A stretch of 20,945 nucleotides of DNA from positions 1-20,945 of the forward strand of contig CALMYA010000062.1 of NCBI GenBank assembly GCA_937873535.1, given 5' to 3'. Shown in pieces: positions 1 to 6,657 of this stretch. Under the pieces are notes generated by a model. That model was given only the letters and a program-made list of their open reading frames with translations. It did not search any database and was not told the origin of the DNA. The stretch's first letter is position 1. Every line of letters begins with the position of its first letter. Source of the stretch: an uncultured bacterium. GTDB taxonomy: Bacteria; Patescibacteriota; Minisyncoccia; Phycocordibacterales; CAIZLB01. The translations under genes and the position numbers were made by a program.

Positions 1-40
1 CCGGCCTTTTCACATATATAGTAAGTGCCACCATAGCTTC

Positions 41-68
41 TTGCCCGCACTCATTTTTGTGCTATTAT
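41..68 (+). promoter_or_regulatory. Possible promoter upstream of pyruvate kinase
   Basis: A TTGCCC box (41-46) and a TATTAT box (63-68) are separated by 16 bp, which fits a sigma-70-type promoter. Transcription would begin near 75 and give a leader of about 85 nt before the ATG at 161. The rest of 1-160 is AT-rich and contains only a weak GCGC/GCGC repeat (88-100) followed by T-rich sequence. No Shine-Dalgarno site precedes the ATG. The boxes are imperfect, so the call is tentative. Confidence 0.35.
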
Positions 69-160
69 GAACGCTGTTCGCAAGAATGCGCTCTAGGCGC
101 TATTTTTGTTCGAAAATTTAGAAATATTTAGAAAAACTTTAACACCCCTTCATTACCTTT

Positions 161-1612
161 ATGACCTCTACGCTTATCCATCTTCAGAAAAAGACGAAAA
201 TTGTCGCAACCATCGGCCCGGCTACTGAAAGCACCGAACAGCTTGAAAAGCTTCTCAAGGCAGGCCTAAATGTCATCCGTATGAACTTCTCGCACGGCGA
301 TTTTGCCGAGCACCAGCGAAAGCTCGACAACGGCCGAGCGGCTTCAAAGAAAACCGGTATTCCTGTCGCATTCCTTCAAGACTTAAGCGGCCCTAAAATT
401 CGAACAGGCCGATTTTATAATGACGACGCAAAACGCGTAACTCTCAAGGCCGGCCAGAAACTTGTTCTTACTACCGATTCAAAAGTTGAAGGTACAGAAG
501 ACAAGGTATATATAAACTATGAAAAACTGCCGAAAGAAGCGAAGAAAGGGGAGACGGTTCTAATTGATGACGGAAAAATTCGTCTTACTATTACAGATAT
601 AAAGGGTAATGAAGTTATTTGCAAAGTTATTGTGGGCGGCGAAGTAAAAGGTAAAAGAGGCGTTAATCTTCCTGAATCAGACCTTTCTATCAGCGCCCTT
701 ACCGACAAAGACAAGAAAGATCTCGACTTTGCCGTGAAGAACAATGTCGACTACGTAGCCTTCTCATTCGTGCGAAGAAAGTCTGAAGCTGAAGAACTTC
801 GAACTATTCTGAACAAACGGGGCCTTAAGCACACGAAAATAATTGCAAAAATCGAGACCCCTCAGGCGGTGAAGAATTTTGATGAAATACTTTCTGTTGT
901 TGACGGTATCATGGTTGCCCGAGGCGACTTGGCCGTTGAAATTCCTGCAGAAGAAGTGCCTCTAGCGCAGAAAATGATGATTGAAAAATGCAATCAGGCA
1001 GGCAAGCCAGTTATTACTGCTACTCAAATGCTTGAGTCGATGATTAAGAGCCCGGTACCTACTCGCGCTGAAGTTTCAGACGTCGCCAATGCTATTCTCG
1101 ACGGTACCGACGCCATCATGCTTTCTGAAGAGACAACACTTGGTGCGTATCCTATCGAATGCGTTGAGCTTATGTCCCGCATCGCACTTAAAGTTGAAGG
1201 AGACCCGCTTCACCGCGAGCTTAATCATGAATCAGACAAAATAAGCGTGCTTGATGTGAACCATTCAACTGCCGATTCAGCAACCCGAACAGCCCATATT
1301 GTCGGTGCAAAATATATTGTTGCTCTCACCGAATACGGCAGCTCAGCATCTTTCGTTTCAAGGCACCGTGCAGGAGCGTCAATTCTTGCAATGACTCCAA
1401 ACCAGAAAACTTATAATCAGATGTGCTTGTACTACGGTGTTCATCCTATATTAATGAAGCGATGCAGCCATTTCGACAGCGCCCTTAAAGCATCCCGCGA
1501 CTATCTTGTAAAAAATAAATGCGCCAAGAAAGGCGACAAAGTAGTTGTAGTTTCAGGTGTGCCGTTCTCAAAAACTGAAGAGACGAACTTGGTGGTGGTT
1601 GAGACTATATAA
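161..1612 (+). CDS. pyk: Pyruvate kinase
   Basis: This enzyme catalyses the last step of glycolysis, phosphoenolpyruvate + ADP to pyruvate + ATP, in the cytoplasm. The 483-residue protein has the usual bacterial length and all landmarks: N-terminal KTKIVATIGPATES (11-24); the substrate/K+ site R40-M-N-F-S-H45; a B-domain lid at about 80-178; the active-site signature IIAKIETPQAV with catalytic K230 and metal-binding E232; GIMVARGDLAVE with metal ligand D256; TATQMLESM (286-294); and a C-terminal allosteric-type domain from about 355 to the end. The ATG at 161 leaves the conserved N-terminus intact and has no Shine-Dalgarno site. A 62-bp gap separates it from radC. Codon choice and composition look ordinary and nothing seems truncated. 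Confidence 0.97.
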   Translation: MTSTLIHLQKKTKIVATIGPATESTEQLEKLLKAGLNVIRMNFSHGDFAEHQRKLDNGRAASKKTGIPVAFLQDLSGPKIRTGRFYNDDAKRVTLKAGQKLVLTTDSKVEGTEDKVYINYEKLPKEAKKGETVLIDDGKIRLTITDIKGNEVICKVIVGGEVKGKRGVNLPESDLSISALTDKDKKDLDFAVKNNVDYVAFSFVRRKSEAEELRTILNKRGLKHTKIIAKIETPQAVKNFDEILSVVDGIMVARGDLAVEIPAEEVPLAQKMMIEKCNQAGKPVITATQMLESMIKSPVPTRAEVSDVANAILDGTDAIMLSEETTLGAYPIECVELMSRIALKVEGDPLHRELNHESDKISVLDVNHSTADSATRTAHIVGAKYIVALTEYGSSASFVSRHRAGASILAMTPNQKTYNQMCLYYGVHPILMKRCSHFDSALKASRDYLVKNKCAKKGDKVVVVSGVPFSKTEETNLVVVETI

Positions 1613-1659
1613 GAACGGTAAAAACTTCATGTTTTCTTTATCCCGCCTTCATGTGGGTT

Positions 1660-1668
1660 TGGTATAAT
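1660..1668 (+). promoter_or_regulatory. Extended -10 promoter giving a leaderless radC mRNA
   Basis: TGGTATAAT is a perfect extended -10 element (TG at 1660-1661, TATAAT at 1663-1668). No good -35 box is visible, which is common with extended -10 promoters. The expected start, about 7 nt downstream, falls on the ATG at 1675, so the transcript would be leaderless. The upstream in-frame ATG at 1651 precedes the promoter core and cannot be the start of that mRNA. Confidence 0.7.
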
Positions 1669-1674
1669 GAACCC

Positions 1675-2460
1675 ATGCTTAAAACAACCACAATATATGC
1701 CCTAAAAGACACCGACCTGCTCATGGTAGACGGGGCAGACAACAATAAATTAGCCTTTCAAAAATTTAATTCAAATAAACCTCGCACTTACGAACTGAAA
1801 CTTCGCGACCTTCCGAACAATGCCAAACCCCGCGAAAAAATGTTTGAGCAGGGCGTACAAGCCCTTTCTTTGCCAGAACTTCTAGCTGTCATGCTGAACA
1901 CTGGTACCAAAAAGGAAGACATTTTGCATATGTCGAAACGCCTTGTTCGCGAATACGGCAATACTGCCTTGGCCGACCAAACAAACCCGAAGCTTTTGGC
2001 TGAAAGCCTCGACATTCCTCTGGGCAAAGCCTGCCAAATAATAGCGTGCACTGAAATTGGAAGAAGGCTTTATAAACGACGCGATGGAGGTCTATCAACT
2101 ATTCGTACAGCCAAAGATGTGCACGAATTTTTGCGCGACATGCATAACTTGCCGAAAGAGCAATTGCGCGGGTTGTATCTCGATACTCATAACAGAGTCA
2201 TACATCAAGAGGTCATTTCAATAGGAACAATAAACGCCAATATCGTGCATCCGCGCGAAGTTTTTCGCCCTGCGCTCGAATATGGTGCAGCTGCAGTGGT
2301 TCTTGCTCATAATCATCCTTCAGGCATCTCAACTCCAAGCGCCGCCGACATCGAAATAACCAAGCAAATCATAGAGGCGGGGAAGGTTCTCGGTATTCAT
2401 CTTCTCGACCATGTCATTCTCGCCGGCGACGATTTCTCAAGTATTGAAGCCAATTATTAG
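1675..2460 (+). CDS. radC: RadC family JAB/MPN-domain protein
   Basis: RadC-family proteins combine a helix-hairpin-helix-like N-terminal part with a JAB1/MPN (JAMM) metalloprotease-like domain. Their cellular role is unsettled despite the historical DNA-repair name. With the start at 1675 the protein has 261 residues. The sequence ELPELLAVML-like stretch (LSLPELLAVMLNTG) and the region through IGRRLYKRR form the N-terminal UPF0758 part. The JAMM signature is complete: E179 (HQEVISIG), H212 and H214 (HNHPSG) and D225. I prefer 1675 over the in-frame ATG at 1651 because an extended -10 promoter lies at 1660-1668 and would be inside the longer frame. The N-terminal ~45 residues before the RadC homology look lineage-specific. 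The stop is TAG. Confidence 0.93.
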   Translation: MLKTTTIYALKDTDLLMVDGADNNKLAFQKFNSNKPRTYELKLRDLPNNAKPREKMFEQGVQALSLPELLAVMLNTGTKKEDILHMSKRLVREYGNTALADQTNPKLLAESLDIPLGKACQIIACTEIGRRLYKRRDGGLSTIRTAKDVHEFLRDMHNLPKEQLRGLYLDTHNRVIHQEVISIGTINANIVHPREVFRPALEYGAAAVVLAHNHPSGISTPSAADIEITKQIIEAGKVLGIHLLDHVILAGDDFSSIEANY

Positions 2461-2478
2461 AAAACTATCCCCAGTTTT
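2461..2478 (+). terminator. Weak hairpin after radC
   Basis: AAAACT and AGTTTT form a perfect 6-bp stem around an ATCCCC loop directly after the radC stop, followed by a T-rich stretch (2483-2494). The stem is AT-rich, so termination would be weak. Its right arm overlaps the -35 box of the next promoter. Confidence 0.3.
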
Positions 2479-2504
2479 GATAATTTTAATTTTTCGATTA
2501 CAAT
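2477..2504 (+). promoter_or_regulatory. Promoter giving a leaderless mRNA for the 2512 gene
   Basis: TTGATA (2477-2482) and TACAAT (2499-2504) lie 16 bp apart, close to the sigma-70 consensus. The -10 box ends 7 bp before the ATG at 2512, so transcription should begin on or one base before the start codon. This repeats the leaderless layout seen at radC. Confidence 0.65.
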
Positions 2505-2511
2505 CTAGGGT

Positions 2512-2898
2512 ATGAAAAAACGAACACTTATCGCCGTACTGGGCCTCTGGATAGCCCTTCTGCCGTTTCTCGGTCTGCCTGCATCATGGAAAAGCCGTTT
2601 GTTTATTATTTCGGGCCTTGCTGTTACTATATTGGCGGTCAGTAGAAAGAAGGGCGTTGTCGCACCTGTTGCTGTAGCGCCGAAAGCTCAATCTTTTACT
2701 ACTCCGGCACCTGCAGTTTCACCATCCGTGCCTTCTCCTTCATCGTATTCACCTTCAGTATATTCCGCCGAACCTCAAGATCAACCGGTTCCTTTAATTA
2801 AGAAACCTCGAAAACCTCGAACTATTAAAACAGAACAGCCGCAAGCAGTTCACGTTGCAATATCTTCAGAAGAAAAAACAACTGCTGACGTCGTCTAA
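2512..2898 (+). CDS. Small membrane protein, function unknown
   Basis: I do not recognise this 128-residue protein. Two hydrophobic helices are visible: about residues 4-22 (TLIAVLGLWIALLPFLGL) and 28-44 (SRLFIISGLAVTILAVS), followed by a basic SRKK. The second half is low-complexity and Pro/Ser/Ala-rich, with a Lys/Arg/Pro patch near 95-105 (KKPRKPRTIK), and is probably disordered. Such short two-helix proteins with Pro-rich tails are frequent in CPR genomes. The gene has its own leaderless-type promoter, and its TAA is only 2 bp from the ATG of the next gene, so the two are almost certainly co-transcribed and perhaps translationally coupled. It may act with that membrane-anchored neighbour at the cell surface, but this is inference from position only. 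Confidence 0.75.
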   Translation: MKKRTLIAVLGLWIALLPFLGLPASWKSRLFIISGLAVTILAVSRKKGVVAPVAVAPKAQSFTTPAPAVSPSVPSPSSYSPSVYSAEPQDQPVPLIKKPRKPRTIKTEQPQAVHVAISSEEKTTADVV

Positions 2899-2900
2899 CC

Positions 2901-4034
2901 ATGAGAAACAAAAAACAAAGCTCCAGTACATGGAAGAGAATCGCGGTATATGCGCTCTGCTTTGTCATCATTATTCTTTTCTTTACATATGATCCATTTT
3001 CTGTTGAATACGATAAGAACTTGCCGGTTATAGTGAAAGAAACGCAAAAAGCCGCCGTGGCCGCGATAGAACCTGTAAAAATTGAAAGGCCGGCATTAGA
3101 CAAAGATTTGTATGACAAGAAAATGGAGGCGCTCGCCAACAATGCCGTTCTTGGTACTTCAACCGCGTCGTCAACTTTGTCCGCTTCGTCTACACCCGTA
3201 ATATCAAAACCTAGGTTGTGGCCAGCCAAAGCGGCCTACCCGATAGCCGGCGCAATTCTTCCGTTCAACCGTATAGTCGCGTACTATGGAAACTTTTATT
3301 CAAAGCAGATGGGGGTGCTCGGCGAATATGCGCCTGACGATATGCTCGCAAAACTTATGAGTGAGGTTGAAAGATGGAAATTGGCCGACCCTGAAACACC
3401 TGTCATTCCTGCCATTCATTATATTGTCACTACTGCGCAGGGAAGCGCCGGCGCTGACGGCAAATATCGTTTGCGTATGCCATCAAGCGAAATTGAAAAA
3501 GCCATGAAGCTTGCAGAGCAGGTTAAAGGCCTGACATTTCTTGATATTCAAAACGGCTTAAGCACCGTTCAAGCTGAAGTTCCTGTATTAAAAGAATATT
3601 TAAAATTGCCGACAGTGCATCTCGGCATCGACCCAGAATTTTCTATGAAAACTGGCAATAAGCCTGGAACGGTTATCGGCACCATGGATGCAACCGATGT
3701 GAATTGGGTGATAAATTATCTTGCATCAATTGTAAAAGAAAATGACTTACCGCCGAAAATTCTTATAATTCATCGCTTTACCGATAATATGGTCACGAAT
3801 GCTTCGCTCATACAAACAGTACCTGAAGTGCAGGTAGTCATGGACATGGACGGATGGGGGCCGCCTTCACAGAAGAAACAAACGTACCTCGATGTCATAT
3901 ATGACGAACCGGTTCAATTTACCGGCCTCAAATTGTTCTACAAGAACGACTTACGCGCACCAAGCACCGCCATGCTCAGCATGCAGGAAATTTTAAGGTT
4001 GAAGCCGAAGCCGATTTATATTCAATACCAATAA
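2901..4034 (+). CDS. Membrane-anchored TIM-barrel-like surface protein, function unknown
   Basis: This 377-residue protein has one hydrophobic segment near the N-terminus (about 13-31, IAVYALCFVIIILFFTY) after a basic stretch, consistent with an uncleaved anchor and an extracytoplasmic body. Residues ~45-105 are linker-like and include a Ser/Thr-rich tract (LGTSTASSTLSASSTP). The rest looks like an alpha/beta barrel: FLDIQNG, HLGIDPEFSM, an IGTMDA..VN segment, KILIIHRFTDNM, VVMDMDGWGPP, and the C-terminal end YIQYQ. From memory, the order HLxxDPE - IGxxDAxxVN - HQF/HRF - MDGxGP - xYxxYQ matches a conserved family of secreted actinobacterial proteins of unknown function; I could not verify this by search. 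Carbohydrate-active enzymes often have such barrels, but no catalytic pair is established. The stop codon lies inside the left arm of a long palindrome. Confidence 0.8.
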   Translation: MRNKKQSSSTWKRIAVYALCFVIIILFFTYDPFSVEYDKNLPVIVKETQKAAVAAIEPVKIERPALDKDLYDKKMEALANNAVLGTSTASSTLSASSTPVISKPRLWPAKAAYPIAGAILPFNRIVAYYGNFYSKQMGVLGEYAPDDMLAKLMSEVERWKLADPETPVIPAIHYIVTTAQGSAGADGKYRLRMPSSEIEKAMKLAEQVKGLTFLDIQNGLSTVQAEVPVLKEYLKLPTVHLGIDPEFSMKTGNKPGTVIGTMDATDVNWVINYLASIVKENDLPPKILIIHRFTDNMVTNASLIQTVPEVQVVMDMDGWGPPSQKKQTYLDVIYDEPVQFTGLKLFYKNDLRAPSTAMLSMQEILRLKPKPIYIQYQ

Positions 4035-4105
4035 ACAGGTAAGGCCCTCACAAACGTATCCGTATCTGCGATATACATTTGTGAGGGCCATTACCCGTTT
4101 ATTGG
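4028..4105. repeat. Long imperfect palindrome overlapping a stop codon
   Basis: The left arm 4028-4054 and right arm 4078-4105 are near-perfect inverse complements. The core GGCCCTCACAAA / TTTGTGAGGGCC is 12 bp without error; the outer part CCAATAAACAGGTAA pairs with TTACCCGTTTATTGG apart from one A-C mismatch and one bulged A. The inner GTAT/ATAC (4056-4059, 4073-4076) extends the stem. The palindrome begins in the last codons of the upstream CDS. It lies 3' of both that plus-strand gene and the minus-strand tRNA-like gene, so it may be a two-way terminator or processing hairpin, although neither strand has a good T-tract. Confidence 0.75.
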
Positions 4106-4118
4106 ACACGCCTAAATA

Positions 4119-4189
4119 TGGACGTGACGGGGATCGAACCCGCATTTCCCGATTGGTAAGGCCGGGAACCTAAAACCATTAGCACGCCC
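4119..4189 (-). tRNA. Atypical tRNA gene or tRNA-derived element (TAC, Val, if functional)
   Basis: Read on the minus strand, the 7-bp acceptor stem GGGCGTG (4189-4183) pairs with CACGTCC (4126-4120), followed by A as discriminator. The T-arm is canonical: GCGGG, loop TTCGATC, CCCGT. The middle is unusual. The anticodon stem CCCGG/TCGGG encloses a 9-nt loop, CCTTACCAA. Forcing a 7-nt loop gives CTTACCA with anticodon TAC (Val), but with a C·A closing mismatch and a pyrimidine at position 37. The D-arm can be drawn as CTAA-TGGTT-TTAG, which leaves no room for positions 8-9. At about 71 nt it is shorter than a normal bacterial tRNA, and no CCA is encoded. It is clearly tRNA-derived; whether it is functional is uncertain. 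Confidence 0.55.
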
Positions 4190-4190
4190 T

Positions 4191-4228
4191 CAGATATGAA
4201 CTACCTAATTCATATCTGTTTTTAATTT
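4191..4228 (+). terminator. Intrinsic terminator (plus strand)
   Basis: CAGATATGAA (4191-4200) and TTCATATCTG (4209-4218) form a perfect 10-bp stem with an 8-nt loop, followed by TTTTTAATTTT. On the plus strand this is a textbook intrinsic terminator for the genes ending at 4034. On the minus strand the same hairpin ends one base before the tRNA-like acceptor stem and has no T-tract, so there it would only be a leader structure. Confidence 0.7.
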
Positions 4229-4287
4229 TATACATTGCACATGAAGGCTCCTTAAAAAATAAATAAAGAAAAGTTGAATTTTCATAC

Positions 4288-4342
4288 TAAAATACAGGAC
4301 CGCCCCTCCGAAGAGGGGCGGTCCGATTCCCGACCTTACCGA
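4288..4342 (-). ncRNA. Candidate small RNA or RNA leader with UUCG-capped hairpin
   Basis: The minus-strand promoter at 4348-4375 predicts a transcript starting near 4342. It has about 17 unpaired 5' nt, then a perfect 12-bp stem (4324-4313 with 4308-4297) closed by a C(UUCG)G tetraloop, then TGTATTTTAG. This is either a short terminated RNA of about 55 nt or the leader of a longer RNA running into the tRNA-like gene. Its first bases (4340-4325) can pair with 16 consecutive bases of the anticodon arm of that gene (4170-4155), two of them G·U. No protein-coding potential is apparent. Confidence 0.45.
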
Positions 4343-4347
4343 TTGAC

Positions 4348-4375
4348 ATTGTACTGCTACTATATGAGAGGTCAA
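4348..4375 (-). promoter_or_regulatory. Minus-strand promoter toward the hairpin and tRNA-like gene
   Basis: On the minus strand TTGACC (4375-4370) and TACAAT (4353-4348) are separated by 16 bp, near the sigma-70 consensus. The predicted start is about 4342. The only features downstream on this strand are the UUCG hairpin and, about 100 nt further, the tRNA-like gene. Confidence 0.55.
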
Positions 4376-4394
4376 GTATTTCTTAGTTACGCTA

Positions 4395-4421
4395 CTCAAC
4401 ATGCAGTATTCCATATATAAT
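4395..4421 (+). promoter_or_regulatory. Possible promoter of the VirD4-like gene
   Basis: A perfect TATAAT (4416-4421) lies 38 bp before the ATG at 4459; the best upstream box, CTCAAC (4395-4400), is poor with a 15-bp spacer. Start would be near 4428, giving a ~30-nt leader. The only purine-rich element near the ATG is CTAGGG (4441-4446), a weak ribosome-binding candidate. Confidence 0.35.
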
Positions 4422-4458
4422 AGCAATATAACCTTTAGTTCTAGGGTTCCATATACAT

Positions 4459-6657
4459 ATGAACAACGACGAAAAAGTCATATATTTCGGCGAAACAGAT
4501 GCGCGCAACAAGCGTCTTAAATTCGGCATAAAACAAAAAGATAGGTCGAGACATATGTATGCCATCGGAAAGACGGGTATGGGTAAATCGACCCTTCTTG
4601 AAAGCTTGGCAATTCAGGATATTCAGAATGGCGACGGTATCGCTTTTATTGACCCGCACGGTAAGTCTGCAGACTTTTTACTCGATTACATACCGAAAGA
4701 GCGCATGAAAGACGTTATATATTTCGCGCCGTTCGATATGGAATTTCCTATCTCCTTTAACGTAATGGAAGACGTTGGCCCCGAACGACGTTACCTCGTG
4801 GCCAGCGGTCTTATGTCGGCGTTCAAAAAAGTATGGGTAGATGCATGGTCGGCCCGAATGGAATACATTTTGGGAAATATTCTGCTCGCGCTTCTTGAAT
4901 ACCCAGGTTCAACGCTTATTTCTGTAAACCGTATGCTCACTGACAAAGAGTTTAGAAAGGAAGTGGTGAACAATATTAGCGACCCATCGGTTAAATCTTT
5001 TTGGGTAAATGAATATGCTGCGTATACCGATAAGTTCGCCGCCGAAGCCGCGCCGGCAATTCAAAACAAGGTCGGTCAGTTCGTGGCGAATCCACTTATT
5101 CGAAACATTATCGGCCAGCCTAAGTCTACGTTTGATATTAGACAAGTGATGGACGAAAAGAAAATTCTCATTGTGAACCTTTCTAAGGGAAGAGTGGGTG
5201 AAGCGAATGCCAATTTGCTCGGAAGCATGCTCATCACCAAAATTTATTTAGGAGCCATGTCGCGCGCCGACTTGAAGGAACGCGAACTTGCAGCCGCTCC
5301 GAATTTCTATATGTATGTAGACGAATTCCAGTCATTTGCCAACGAATCTTTTGCCGATATTCTTTCTGAAGCCAGAAAGTATAAATTGAATCTTGTTATT
5401 GCCCACCAGTATATTGAACAGATGAGCGAAGAAGTGCGCGCGGCCGTCTTCGGTAACGTCGGTACCATGTGCGTCTTTCGCGTTGGCGCAACCGATGCTG
5501 AATATCTTGAAAAAGAATTTGCGCCACTCTTCACCGCTGAAGACCTAGTGAACCTGCAGAAATACCAGATGTATCTGAAGCTGATGATTGATGGTGTGAC
5601 ATCTCCTCCTTTTTCGGCCGCCGGTATGGCGCCCATTACTCGGCCGGAAATAAGTTACGCTAAGGAAATTGTAGATTGTTCTCGTGCTCAGTATGCCCGC
5701 CCGCGACCTGAAATTGAGGATGAAATTAAGGCGTGGCACGAGACCCAATTCGGCAGGGGTGGAAGCAGCGCTCCGACAGCATATGGGCCACAAGGTACAA
5801 ATAGTGCTAAAGGGGGTAGTAGCGTTCCTGGAGGGCAAAATAGGCCTCAGGGCGCTAGCTTTAGCCGGCCTCAGTCTACTGGAGCTACAGGGGCGCCAAG
5901 CATACAAAGTCAGCCTCGGCCATCATTTGCAGAAAGGCCACGCGATAACGTTAGAGACAGCAGACCGCCAACGCCAGTTGTTGGGCAGGGTAAGTTTGGT
6001 GCAGAAAGGAATATTAGCCCAGAACGCTCTGTGGGTGGTTTTACCCAGCCTCGCCCTGAAACTAGTTTTCAAGATAGAAGACCAGAAAGAGATTCTAGAG
6101 AGCCTAGAGATCAAAGACGCGGGCCGAGTCAAAGTTTTCAGTCGGGCCAGCTTAATCGAGGTGGATCTATTTCGGTAAAACAAAGAGAAAGCGATGAAAC
6201 TCGCAATGATGCGAATAAGCGCGAAAATGAATTCAGGAAAGCGATTTCGCTTAGCTACTTAAAACCATCTGAACCCGAAGAAAAGGCAACAGATGACAAG
6301 AACCCTAAACCAGAAAATTTGGCTGCTCTTCGTGATGCACTTCTTTCTGTAATGCAGTCTGGTGCACCTGAGGTTAAAGCGCATGAGGTTAAGGCACCTG
6401 AAGTTAGTAAGCCTGCTGATATTAAACCAGAAATAAAGGTTGAACCTCTAGTTGAAAAGAGGGAAGCGGTTAAGTCAGCTGCTGTTCAAACTGGTAACAC
6501 TGCGCATCATAAGCATCACCCATCTTTTAATTCGTATCCAAAATCTGAACCGCTACATACGCTATCCGATAAAATAGATAAAAAAGCAGAAAATAAAGAA
6601 AAGAGCGGAAACCTTGAAGAAGTGTCATCTGACGCGCTAGAAAATGTTTTTAAATAA
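4459..6657 (+). CDS. VirD4/TraG-type ATPase with long disordered C-terminal tail
   Basis: VirD4/TraG/DUF87-family P-loop ATPases couple or pump DNA at type IV secretion or conjugation-type machines. Residues ~33-400 form the motor: Walker A GKTGMGKST (37-45), FIDPHGKSADFLLDYIP (63-79), Walker B VDEFQSFA (D288, E289), and the sensor-type stretch LVIAHQYIEQM, in the arrangement of the TraM-recognition/TraD C-terminal ATPase family. No N-terminal transmembrane helix is present, unlike classical VirD4, so it is predicted cytosolic. Residues ~430-732 are low complexity, rich in Gly, Pro, Ser, Arg and Gln and then Lys/Glu, with a short EVKA repeat near 637-650. No relaxase or other secretion genes lie in this window. 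Such stand-alone proteins are common in CPR genomes; partners and substrate cannot be stated. Its last 21 bp overlap the end of the convergent GT2 gene. Confidence 0.88.
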   Translation: MNNDEKVIYFGETDARNKRLKFGIKQKDRSRHMYAIGKTGMGKSTLLESLAIQDIQNGDGIAFIDPHGKSADFLLDYIPKERMKDVIYFAPFDMEFPISFNVMEDVGPERRYLVASGLMSAFKKVWVDAWSARMEYILGNILLALLEYPGSTLISVNRMLTDKEFRKEVVNNISDPSVKSFWVNEYAAYTDKFAAEAAPAIQNKVGQFVANPLIRNIIGQPKSTFDIRQVMDEKKILIVNLSKGRVGEANANLLGSMLITKIYLGAMSRADLKERELAAAPNFYMYVDEFQSFANESFADILSEARKYKLNLVIAHQYIEQMSEEVRAAVFGNVGTMCVFRVGATDAEYLEKEFAPLFTAEDLVNLQKYQMYLKLMIDGVTSPPFSAAGMAPITRPEISYAKEIVDCSRAQYARPRPEIEDEIKAWHETQFGRGGSSAPTAYGPQGTNSAKGGSSVPGGQNRPQGASFSRPQSTGATGAPSIQSQPRPSFAERPRDNVRDSRPPTPVVGQGKFGAERNISPERSVGGFTQPRPETSFQDRRPERDSREPRDQRRGPSQSFQSGQLNRGGSISVKQRESDETRNDANKRENEFRKAISLSYLKPSEPEEKATDDKNPKPENLAALRDALLSVMQSGAPEVKAHEVKAPEVSKPADIKPEIKVEPLVEKREAVKSAAVQTGNTAHHKHHPSFNSYPKSEPLHTLSDKIDKKAENKEKSGNLEEVSSDALENVFK

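Noticed and set aside
88..108. Terminator of an upstream gene before pyk
   Set aside because: Only a 4-bp GCGC/GCGC stem precedes the T-rich stretch; too weak to call.
4028..4105. Integron attC site
   Set aside because: Imperfect hairpin with a bulge is reminiscent, but the arms lack RYYYAAC and GTTRRRY core sites and no integrase or cassette array is visible.
4237..4260. AAGGAG five bases before an ATG on the minus strand
   Set aside because: The frame is only four codons (MCNV then TAA); a good ribosome site without a real gene is probably chance.
4343..4348. Perfect TTGACA on the plus strand before the ATPase gene
   Set aside because: No -10 box lies 15-19 bp downstream (the candidates are 9-14 bp away); the bases overlap the minus-strand promoter region.
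4205..4426. 73-codon minus-strand reading frame in the intergenic region
   Set aside because: It spans the UUCG hairpin, the promoter boxes and the terminator region, has an unconvincing composition, and its ATG lies upstream of the only good minus-strand promoter.
4119..4458. tmRNA on the minus strand
   Set aside because: The T-arm and acceptor end fit, but the 5' acceptor half lies right at 4189 instead of ~300 nt upstream, and no tag reading frame ending in an LAA-type sequence is present.
5684..6178. 164-codon plus-strand frame inside the ATPase gene
   Set aside because: It lies within the low-complexity tail in another frame and has no recognisable motifs; it is a by-product of the biased composition.
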